A DNA stretch of 8,255 nt from an uncultured Coriobacteriales bacterium. GTDB taxonomy: Bacteria > Actinomycetota > Coriobacteriia > Coriobacteriales > UMGS124. The stretch lies in assembly GCA_903789505.1 (NCBI GenBank), contig CAIFEU010000077.1, positions 1-8,255 on the forward strand, read 5' to 3'. Each line of letters opens with the position of its first letter. Position 1 is the stretch's first letter. Position numbers and translations under genes: made by a program. This document shows, one piece after another, positions 1-6,174 of the stretch. The notes beneath the pieces were generated by a model. It worked only from the letters and a program-made list of their open reading frames with translations, did no database searches and was not told the origin of the DNA.

Positions 1-240
1 ACACGGCCCACCCCCCCGCCGAGTCGCGCGCCGGCGCCGATGCCAAGGTTCGGGGCCGCGGGCGGGGCGCTATTCAGGGCCCAGCCGAGGCGCCGGGGCG
101 GACATGCGACCCGGCTCCTCTTCGTTTTGAGGCCTTTGCCTCACCGTGACCAGCGGCGTGGCGACGTGACCCGCACGCCAGGTTAGTTCGGCGGCACGCG
201 TGCGCGCGAGGGGCGTCATGCAGGGAAGGAGCAAGCGAAG
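1..240. other. Left-end region with no recognisable gene
   Basis: I see no nameable gene here. The first ~20 bases contain a 7-base C run, which suggests poor sequence at the edge. A + strand frame starting at base 3 stays open with GC-rich third positions to a TGA near 145-147, so it could be the tail of an upstream gene, but its residues match no family I know. A small hairpin (TGAGGC / GCCTCA, 128-143, loop CTTT) has no T-tract on either strand. The ribosome binding site for the methyltransferase gene lies at the right edge. I found no convincing -35/-10 pair. Confidence 0.4.
226..231 (+). promoter_or_regulatory. Ribosome binding site AAGGAG for the TrmH-family gene
   Basis: AAGGAG lies 9 bases before a TTG at 241 and decides that the gene begins with TTG. 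The nearby ATG at 218-220 is out of frame and lies before this site. Confidence 0.75.
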
Positions 241-1080
241 TTGTCGGTCGTCACCGTCACCGATCTATCAGACCCGCGCCTGGACGCGTTCGCGCGCCTC
301 ACCGAGGCGCAGCTGCGCAACGTCCTCGAGCCCGAGAAGGGCATCTTCATCGCCGAGTCGTTCAAGGTGATTGAGCGTGCGTTGGCGGGGGGCATGGAGC
401 CGGTCTCGTTTCTGGTGAGCCCACGCTGGGTCGATCAGACCGTCGAGACGGCGCGGCGATACGGCGTCCCTGACGAGGTCCCCGTCTTCGTCGCGCCGGA
501 GAGCGAGCTGGAGCGGCTCACCGGGTTCAGGCTCACGCGCGGCGCCCTCTGCGCGTGCAGGCGCCCGCAGCTGCCGACCGTCGGCAGCCTGCTCGCGAGC
601 GCGCGTCGCGTCGCCGTCCTGGAGGGAATCGTCGACCACACCAACGTCGGCGCAATCTTCCGCAGCGCCGCCGCGCTTAACGTGGACGCGATACTCGTGA
701 CCCCCACCTGCTGCGACCCGCTCTACCGCAGGTCGGTGCGCGTCAGCATGGGGACCGTGTTCCAGGTCCCTTGGACGCGCATAGGCGCTGGCGCGGCACG
801 CTGGCCCGCCGAGGGTCTTGCCGAGCTGCACGGCCTGGGCTTCACGACGGCGGCCTTCGCCCTCTCCGACGAATCCTGGCGCCTCGACGATCCGCGCCTC
901 GACGCTATCGACCGGCTCGCCATGGTGTTCGGCACGGAGGGGGACGGCCTGCGCCATGACACGATACGCGGCTGCGACCTGACTGTGCGCATCCCGATGG
1001 CGAACGGCGTCGACTCGCTCAACGTCGCCGCGGCGTCGGCGGTGGCGTTCTGGCACCTCTGCCGCCACCCCGGCAGATGA
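241..1080 (+). CDS. TrmH/SpoU-family RNA 2'-O-methyltransferase
   Basis: Predicted cytoplasmic SAM-dependent methyltransferase that puts a methyl group on a ribose 2'-OH of tRNA or rRNA. The 279-residue length is normal for the long members with an N-terminal substrate-binding domain (about residues 1-115), followed by the knotted SPOUT catalytic domain (about 123-275). All three SpoU motifs are visible: motif 1 NVGAIFRSA at 135-143 with the expected Asn135 and Arg141, motif 2 MVFGTEGDGL at 228-237, and motif 3 IPMANGVDSLNVAAASA at 251-267. The start is TTG, chosen because AAGGAG sits 9 bases upstream. It is the only + strand gene and converges on the heme cluster and its tRNA-Glu. The family is certain. 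Whether the target is 23S rRNA or a tRNA (TrmH, RlmB or TsnR type) cannot be told from the sequence, so no symbol is given. Confidence 0.93.
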   Translation: MSVVTVTDLSDPRLDAFARLTEAQLRNVLEPEKGIFIAESFKVIERALAGGMEPVSFLVSPRWVDQTVETARRYGVPDEVPVFVAPESELERLTGFRLTRGALCACRRPQLPTVGSLLASARRVAVLEGIVDHTNVGAIFRSAAALNVDAILVTPTCCDPLYRRSVRVSMGTVFQVPWTRIGAGAARWPAEGLAELHGLGFTTAAFALSDESWRLDDPRLDAIDRLAMVFGTEGDGLRHDTIRGCDLTVRIPMANGVDSLNVAAASAVAFWHLCRHPGR

Positions 1081-1104
1081 GGGCGCCTCTCGCGGCGTCA
1101 TGAG

Positions 1105-1141
1105 TCGGGGCCGGCACCGCGTGTGGCGATACCGGCCCCGA
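1105..1141. terminator. Inverted repeat between convergent units, possible bidirectional terminator
   Basis: TCGGGGCCGG (1105-1114) is perfectly complementary to CCGGCCCCGA (1132-1141) across a 17-base loop, which could itself pair CGC (1118-1120) with GCG (1126-1128). It lies 24 bases past the stop of the + strand methyltransferase gene and 11 bases past the 3' end of the - strand tRNA, where a shared terminator is expected. No T-tract follows on either strand, so it is not a textbook intrinsic terminator. Termination is inferred from the stem strength and position. Confidence 0.5.
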
Positions 1142-1152
1142 AGCGATCGAGA

Positions 1153-1228
1153 TGGTGTCCCCAGAAGGATTCGAATCTCCGTTTCCGGCCTGAGGGGCCG
1201 GCGTCCTTGGCCGCTAGACGATGGGGAC
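1153..1228 (-). tRNA. tRNA-Glu(CTC), with non-canonical C33 and A53.C61
   Basis: A 76-base cloverleaf folds on the - strand with encoded CCA (forward TGG at 1153-1155). The acceptor stem GTCCCCA/TGGGGAC pairs fully. The D arm GTCT...GGAC shows U11-A24 and U13.G22, and the four-base variable loop AAAC lacks position 47 and has A46; all are typical glutamate-tRNA features. The anticodon CTC is at 1194-1192. Two nearly invariant features are broken. Position 33, before the anticodon, is C (coordinate 1195) not U, and C32 can pair with G38, shrinking the loop to five bases. The T arm GGAGA-TTCGAAT-CCTTC has A53.C61 (1176/1168) in place of G53-C61. The gene follows hemL, whose pathway begins from Glu-tRNA. 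It could be functional, specialised or decayed. Confidence 0.88.
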
Positions 1229-1229
1229 A

Positions 1230-1241
1230 AAGATATATCTT
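1230..1241 (-). promoter_or_regulatory. 12-bp AT palindrome with a -10-like hexamer before the tRNA
   Basis: AAGATATATCTT is a perfect 12-bp palindrome and the only AT-rich island nearby, ending one base before the 5' end of the tRNA-Glu. On the - strand it contains TAAGAT (1242-1237), a good -10 match, which would start transcription almost at the mature tRNA end. No good -35 hexamer is seen 16-18 bases upstream. It may be a separate tRNA promoter, with the symmetry either chance or an operator. Confidence 0.4.
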
Positions 1242-1358
1242 ACGCGAGACCGCAGCGCTTCGTGCCGTCGGAAGGCGAGCGGAGGGCATATTGCCGAGAG
1301 AATGCACAGGACGTCCGTCGAGGGCGGTACCTCGAAGCATGGCGTTCCACGGGCGCGC

Positions 1359-2666
1359 TCAGCGGTCTGCCCGGCTTGCTACGACCCCCTCGAGCGCCTT
1401 GCGTGCGGCGGCGCCGAACGCGTCGATGTCCTGGTCGGTGTGGGCGAGGCTGACGAACAGCGCCTCGAACTGGCTCGGCGCGATAAGGAAGCCCTCGTCG
1501 AGCATCGTGTCGAAGTATCGCGCGAACGCCTTCGTGTCGCAGGTCGCGGCGTCGTCCCAGCTGCGGACCGTGCGGTCGGTGAAGAAGACTGTGGCGAGCG
1601 ACCCGCACTGGTTTACCGTAGCGTGCACCCCGGTCTGCGCAATCGCGTCCCTGAGCTCGTCGGCGAGGCGTGCGCCCAACGCGTTCAGACGGTCGTAGAC
1701 CCCGGGCTCGCAGAGCTTGGTGAGCTGCGCCAGGCCCGCCTCCATCGCGACGGGGTTGCCCGAGAGCGTCCCCGCCTGGTAGACCGGGCCGTCGGGGGCG
1801 AGGCTCTCCATGATCCGCTCGGGTCCGGCGATGCAGCCCACCGGGAAGCCCGCGCCGATGATCTTGCCGAACGTCACCAGGTCGCCGCGCACGCCGAACA
1901 GCTGCTGCGCCCCGCCGAGAGCCACGCGGAATCCGGTGATGACCTCGTCCATGATCAGGAGCGCACCGGACTCGTCGCATGCCTCGCGCAGACCCTGAAG
2001 GAAGCCCGGCTCGGGCGGCACGACGCCCATGTTCCCGCTGACGGGCTCGACGATGACGGCAGCGACCTCGCCGGGGTTGGCGCGCATCAGCTGCCTGACG
2101 CTGTCGACGTCGTTGTAGCGTGCGACGAGCGTGTCGGCGGCGGTGCCCGCGGTCACCCCCGGCGTCCCTGGAATGCCCAGCGTCGCCACGCCGGAGCCAG
2201 CGCTGACCAGCAGCGAGTCCGAGTGGCCGTGGTAGTTCCCGGCGAACTTGATGAGCTTGTCGCGATGCGTGTAGCCGCGGGCGAGCCGGATGGCGGTCAT
2301 GGTCGCCTCGGTGCCGCTCGAGACCATGCGCACCTGCTCGACGTTGGGCACGACCTCGCAGATCTTGTCAGCCAGCCGCAGCTCCGCCTCGCAGGGGGCG
2401 CCGTAGGAGACGCCGCGGTCGAGCTGGGCGCGCACGGCGTCCATCACGTCGGGGTCGCCGTGTCCGAAGATCATCGGGCCCCAGCTGCAGATGAAGTCGC
2501 GGTATTCGTTGCCGTCGACGTCCCAGACGCGGCAGCCGCGCGCGTGGTCGTAGAAGACCGGGTCGCAGTCCACCTTGGCGAAGGCGCGGACGGGCGAGTT
2601 CACGCCGCCCGGCATGACGGTGCGCGCGTGCGCGAAGTCGGATTTCGATGCGCTGTGGTTGAGCAT
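1359..2666 (-). CDS. hemL: Glutamate-1-semialdehyde 2,1-aminomutase
   Basis: PLP enzyme of the C5 pathway that moves the amino group of glutamate-1-semialdehyde to give 5-aminolevulinate, the first committed tetrapyrrole precursor. It acts in the cytoplasm downstream of glutamyl-tRNA reductase (hemA, not in the window). The 435 residues match the usual ~430. Landmarks: NSPVRAF at 23-29, the phosphate-binding SSGTEAT at 116-122, NYHGHSD at 144-150, cofactor Asp240 in MDEVITGFR, the Schiff-base Lys268 in TFGKIIGAGFPVG, and GTLSGNPVAM at 299-308. All these expected residues are present. The ATG start has GAGG (2677-2680) 10 bases upstream. It is the last protein gene of the - strand cluster, 137 bases after the Ahb fusion. 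A strong hairpin in that gap could partly separate its expression. The tRNA-Glu gene follows 130 bases downstream. Confidence 0.97.
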   Translation of the reverse strand: MLNHSASKSDFAHARTVMPGGVNSPVRAFAKVDCDPVFYDHARGCRVWDVDGNEYRDFICSWGPMIFGHGDPDVMDAVRAQLDRGVSYGAPCEAELRLADKICEVVPNVEQVRMVSSGTEATMTAIRLARGYTHRDKLIKFAGNYHGHSDSLLVSAGSGVATLGIPGTPGVTAGTAADTLVARYNDVDSVRQLMRANPGEVAAVIVEPVSGNMGVVPPEPGFLQGLREACDESGALLIMDEVITGFRVALGGAQQLFGVRGDLVTFGKIIGAGFPVGCIAGPERIMESLAPDGPVYQAGTLSGNPVAMEAGLAQLTKLCEPGVYDRLNALGARLADELRDAIAQTGVHATVNQCGSLATVFFTDRTVRSWDDAATCDTKAFARYFDTMLDEGFLIAPSQFEALFVSLAHTDQDIDAFGAAARKALEGVVASRADR

Positions 2667-2773
2667 GAAGGGGATACCTCGATTCGAGTCTCGTTATCGC
2701 GCCCCGTGGGCGTCCTGTGACCCGCGCGCCCGTCTGCCGGCGGTTGTCGGCGCGGCGTGCGCGCGTGCCTCGA

Positions 2774-2797
2774 CGGCGGGGGGGAGCGCCCCCGCCG
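2774..2797 (-). terminator. GC hairpin just after the Ahb fusion stop codon
   Basis: On the - strand CGGCGGGGG (2797-2789) pairs with CCCCCGCCG (2782-2774) around a 6-base loop. This is a 9-bp all-GC stem that begins 6 bases after the TGA of the Ahb fusion gene. No T run follows, so it may be a weak terminator, an attenuator before hemL, or an mRNA 3'-end stabiliser. The function is inferred from position only. Confidence 0.4.
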
Positions 2798-2803
2798 ACA
2801 GCG

Positions 2804-5098
2804 TCACTCAAAGTAGCGCATCGAGGTCTTCTTGTACTCCTTGGTGCTGACGAGGACCGAAGGCTCCACGTCGGGTAGGCCCGCGCGCGCCAGGTCGGCC
2901 CGCAGCTGCGCGACGATGCCCTCGAGCTCCTGCTCCGTGTGGGCGTGCACCATGCCGTACATGTTGGCATGCCAGGTTCCCGCCCGCGGCCGCGCGTAGC
3001 AGTGGGAGACGCTCGGGCAGGCGGACAGTACGCGCCCAGCCTCGTCGAGCAGCCCGTCGGGGACGTCCCATGCCGTCATCGCGTTGACCTCGTAGCCCAT
3101 GCGCTGGTGACGCACGATCGCGCCGAGGCGACGCATGACGCCCAGCCGCAGGAAGTCTCCGAGACGGTCGATGACCTCATCCTCGTCGACCTGCCTGCCG
3201 ATGCGCCCCGAGATGAGGCGGGCGGCGCTCGCGTAGGGGCGCTCGTCGATTGCCGTGCCCTCCGCGGCGCCGGAGAGCACGTCCCCCTGTGCCCAGCGGA
3301 CCAGCTCTACGTCGAAGGCGTCGTCGGGGTCGAACGGGCGGGCGTCCCCGTCGGCGCGGGCGTAGGCGGGGGACGGCGCTGCGGGGGCGCCTTCGCCGCC
3401 TGAGGCGCGGGCGGAGGAGCTGAAGTCGACGCGAATCTTGTAGAGCCTGGTGGCAGGGAGGTCGAGGATGTCGTCGACGCCGGTGAGTTCGGAGATCCGC
3501 GCCAGGACGCGCCCGATCTCGTCGCGGTCGCGGGCAATCAGCGTGAACCACAGATTATAGCGGTCGGTCCTGCCGTAGTTATGCGTGACCTGGGGGAACT
3601 CGCTCACGATGCCGGCGACGCGGTCCAGGTCGGGCTCGGGCACTGCCATCGCGCACAGCGTGGAGACATACCCCAGACCGTCGGCCGAGAAGGACCCGCC
3701 CACGCGACGGACGATTCCCTGCGTGCGCAGCGCCTCCAGCGCGCCGCGGACGTCGTCGACGCCGAGCCCGAGGCGCTCGGCGAGCGCGTCGAGGGGTCGC
3801 GACGCCAGGGGGAAGGCGCCCTGAATCTCGTCGAGGACCCGCTCGCGCGCCCAGGGCTTGGGAATGTACGCGCAGTAGGGCTCGCTCTGCAGGTAGTCGC
3901 CGGTCATCGACAGGGCACGGGCACGGCAGCCCCCGCAGACGCCCTTGAACTCGCACGCGCCGCACTTGCCCTTGAGGCGGTCGTAGTGACGCAGGTCATC
4001 GAAGACGGGGGAGTCGGTCCAGATCTGCGAGAACGGCGTCTCCTTGACGTTGCCCAGGTTCATGTCGAAGTACCCGCACGGCTGGACCTCGCCGGTGTGG
4101 CCGATGAAGCAGAACGTGATGCCGCCCAGGCAGCCGCGCGTCATCGCCTCCATGCCGTAGGGCTCCGGCGACACTGTGGGCCCCTCTGCCGCGGCGTCCT
4201 GGCGGATCACGCGGTAGTACATCGGGGCGTCCGTGGGCTTGAAGTGCATCGGGGAGGTCTGCTGGCGCCGGTACGCCCAGTGCATGACCTCCTCGTACTC
4301 CTGCGGCGTGAGCTCCACGTTGACCAGGTTCTCGCCGCGCCCGGTGGGCACGAGCAGGAACGGGTGGAACGCAACGGCGCCCAGTTCGTCCGCCAAGTCG
4401 TGGAGCTGATCGAGCTTGTCGCGGTTGAGCTTGGTCACCGTGGTGTTGACCTGCACCTCGACTCCGTGCTCGCGCGCGCGGCGAATGCCCTCGACGGTCT
4501 GCTCGAACGCCCCCGCCCTGCCGCGGAACGCGTCCTGGCCAGCGGGGTCGGGGAAGTCCAGCGACACCGAGATGCGCGGGATGCCGTGGTCATGGAGCTG
4601 CTGCGCGACGTCGTCGGTGATCAGGGTCCCGTTGGTGCCCACGACCGGGTGCAGGCCGCGCTCGGTCGCGTAGTCGATGATGTCCCAGATGTCCGGCCGC
4701 ATCAGCGGCTCGCCGCCGGTCACGATCAGGATGGGGTCGGTGATCGAGGCTATGTCGTCGATGACGGCCTTGCACTCCTCCAGCGTGAGCTCGCTGGGAT
4801 ACGCCTCGCACAGCGCGGAGGCGCGGCAGTGCGCGCACACCAGGTTGCAGCGGCGGGTGATCTCCCAGGCGATGATGCGCGGCGCCTTGATGCCGGTGCG
4901 CGCCTCGTATGCCTGCGCGGCGGGGCCGGCCCCGGGGCGCACCGAGCGCCGCCCGGGCGCCCCGGTCGAGGCGGTGGGGGACATCCCGGGGTGGCGGGGC
5001 ATCCCCGCAGGATGTGCGGACGATGCCGCGGCGCGGGCGCCGGCCCCCAGGGGGCAGCCGGGCTGGGGCGCGGCGGGGGAGGCGTCGGTCCCGCTCAT
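2804..5098 (-). CDS. AhbD-AhbA-AhbB fusion: radical SAM heme b synthase joined to siroheme decarboxylase
   Basis: A 764-residue protein with three Ahb modules. Residues 1-66 are an Ala/Pro/Gly-rich extension. Residues 72-414 are AhbD, which decarboxylates two propionates of Fe-coproporphyrin III to the vinyls of heme b. It has CX3CX2C at C84/C88/C91, GGEP at 128-131, and C-terminal cluster cysteines C323, C330, C341, C379, C382, C388, C391 and C409. Residues 415-560 match AhbA (VTHNYGR at 504-510, YNLWFTL at 514-520). An Ala/Gly/Pro linker (561-590) leads to AhbB at 596-764 (VSHCYARPR at 697-705, STKEYKKTS at 751-759). AhbA/AhbB form the Lrp-like siroheme decarboxylase that makes 12,18-didecarboxysiroheme. 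The ATG directly follows the hemB stop with zero spacing; AGGAG lies 6 bases upstream inside hemB. The frame is open throughout. Module identity is firm; activity of all three is inferred. Confidence 0.93.
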   Translation of the reverse strand: MSGTDASPAAPQPGCPLGAGARAAASSAHPAGMPRHPGMSPTASTGAPGRRSVRPGAGPAAQAYEARTGIKAPRIIAWEITRRCNLVCAHCRASALCEAYPSELTLEECKAVIDDIASITDPILIVTGGEPLMRPDIWDIIDYATERGLHPVVGTNGTLITDDVAQQLHDHGIPRISVSLDFPDPAGQDAFRGRAGAFEQTVEGIRRAREHGVEVQVNTTVTKLNRDKLDQLHDLADELGAVAFHPFLLVPTGRGENLVNVELTPQEYEEVMHWAYRRQQTSPMHFKPTDAPMYYRVIRQDAAAEGPTVSPEPYGMEAMTRGCLGGITFCFIGHTGEVQPCGYFDMNLGNVKETPFSQIWTDSPVFDDLRHYDRLKGKCGACEFKGVCGGCRARALSMTGDYLQSEPYCAYIPKPWARERVLDEIQGAFPLASRPLDALAERLGLGVDDVRGALEALRTQGIVRRVGGSFSADGLGYVSTLCAMAVPEPDLDRVAGIVSEFPQVTHNYGRTDRYNLWFTLIARDRDEIGRVLARISELTGVDDILDLPATRLYKIRVDFSSSARASGGEGAPAAPSPAYARADGDARPFDPDDAFDVELVRWAQGDVLSGAAEGTAIDERPYASAARLISGRIGRQVDEDEVIDRLGDFLRLGVMRRLGAIVRHQRMGYEVNAMTAWDVPDGLLDEAGRVLSACPSVSHCYARPRAGTWHANMYGMVHAHTEQELEGIVAQLRADLARAGLPDVEPSVLVSTKEYKKTSMRYFE

Positions 5099-6100
5099 CT
5101 ACCTCTCCTCCGCGAGCCAGCGGGCGGCGTCCTTGGCGTGATAGGTGATGATCATGTCCGCGCCAGCGCGCTTGATGGACGTCAGGGTCTCGAGGACGAC
5201 GCGGCGCTCGTCGATCCAGCCGTTGGCGGCGGCCGCCTTCACCATCGCGTACTCTCCCGAGACGTTGTAGGCCACCGTGGGGAAGCCCAGCTCGTGCTTC
5301 ACGCGGTACAGGACGTCGAGGTAGGGCAGCGCGGGCTTGACCATCACCATGTCGGCGCCCTCGGAGATGTCCAGCTGCGCCTCGCGGACGCCCTCCTGCG
5401 CGTTGGCGGGGTCCATCTGGTAGCCGCGCCGGTCGCCGAAGGAGGGGGTGGAGTCGGCGGCGTCGCGGAAGGGGCCGTAGTAGCCGCTGGCGTACTTGGT
5501 CGAGTAGCTCATGATCGGGACGTTGTCGAAGCCCGCCTCGTCGAGCGCCCTGCGGATGGCGCCGACCCTGCCGTCCATCATGTCGGACGGGGCGACCATC
5601 TGGGCGCCGGCGCGGGCGTGGCTCACCGCCTCGTTGCACAGCAGCTCCAGCGTCGCGTCGTTCATGACGTTGCCGGCTTCGTCGAGCTTGCCGCAGTGCC
5701 CGTGGCTCGTGTACTCGCACATGCACACGTCGGTGATGACGAGCATGCCGGGGTTGTGCTGCCGGATGCGGCGGATGGCGTTCTGGACCGAGCCGTGCTC
5801 GTCCCACGCCTCGCTGCCGACCTCGTCCTTGTGCGCGGGGACCCCGAACAGCAGCACAGCGGGGATGCCACACCGCTCGAGCTCGTCGACCTCGGGGTCG
5901 AGCATGTCGACCGAGACGCGATACACGCCGGGCATGCTGGGGACCGCCTCGCGCACGCCCGAGCCGGGGACGACGAACAGCGGGTAGATGAAGTCGGCCG
6001 CGCTCAGCGTGGTCTCGCGGATGAACGAGCGCAGGGTCTCGCTCGCGCGCATGCGGCGCGGGCGGTAGGTGGGGAAGCTGCAGAGGCTTGCGAGTGACAT
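5099..6100 (-). CDS. hemB: Delta-aminolevulinic acid dehydratase (porphobilinogen synthase)
   Basis: Condenses two 5-aminolevulinates into porphobilinogen in the cytoplasm; the family works as a homo-octamer. The 333 residues are a normal length. The two Schiff-base lysines are Lys202 in STKYASGYYGPFR and Lys255 in MVMVKPALPYLD. The active-site metal loop is DVCMCEYTSHGHCG, with Cys126, Cys128 and Cys136. This is the cysteine-rich zinc-type site, not the aspartate-rich magnesium-type. The ATG is supported by AAGGAG (6110-6115) with 9-base spacing. It lies 74 bases after ahbC, and its TAG stop abuts the ATG of the Ahb fusion, so the two are probably translated in a coupled way. hemB between two ahb genes shows early and late heme steps being made from one transcript. 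Confidence 0.97.
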   Translation of the reverse strand: MSLASLCSFPTYRPRRMRASETLRSFIRETTLSAADFIYPLFVVPGSGVREAVPSMPGVYRVSVDMLDPEVDELERCGIPAVLLFGVPAHKDEVGSEAWDEHGSVQNAIRRIRQHNPGMLVITDVCMCEYTSHGHCGKLDEAGNVMNDATLELLCNEAVSHARAGAQMVAPSDMMDGRVGAIRRALDEAGFDNVPIMSYSTKYASGYYGPFRDAADSTPSFGDRRGYQMDPANAQEGVREAQLDISEGADMVMVKPALPYLDVLYRVKHELGFPTVAYNVSGEYAMVKAAAANGWIDERRVVLETLTSIKRAGADMIITYHAKDAARWLAEER

Positions 6101-6109
6101 GGGCGGTCT

Positions 6110-6115
6110 CTCCTT
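6110..6115 (-). promoter_or_regulatory. Ribosome binding site AAGGAG for hemB
   Basis: AAGGAG on the - strand (forward CTCCTT) sits 9 bases before the hemB ATG at 6100, in the 74-base gap after ahbC. It is the strongest Shine-Dalgarno site in the cluster and suggests that hemB starts independently of ahbC translation. Confidence 0.7.
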
Positions 6116-6174
6116 AGGTATGGTGTGTTCTTGGCTCCCTTGCGGACGCGGCTGGGAGTCGGGGCGCCTGCGCC

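Noticed and set aside
128..143. Hairpin TGAGGC-CTTT-GCCTCA upstream of the methyltransferase gene, considered as a terminator
   Set aside because: Short stem with no T run after it on either strand and no identified gene ending nearby.
1221..2720. Long + strand open frame (about 499 codons) opposite hemL and running from within the tRNA
   Set aside because: Antisense to a fully recognisable HemL, starts inside the tRNA gene and shows no domain. This is a GC-driven artefact.
3581..6097. Very long + strand open frame (about 838 codons) opposite hemB and the Ahb fusion
   Set aside because: It is the antisense shadow of two motif-rich genes in very GC-rich DNA. Its residues are Arg/Val/Ala/Asp/His-rich without any family motif, and it has no ribosome binding site of note.
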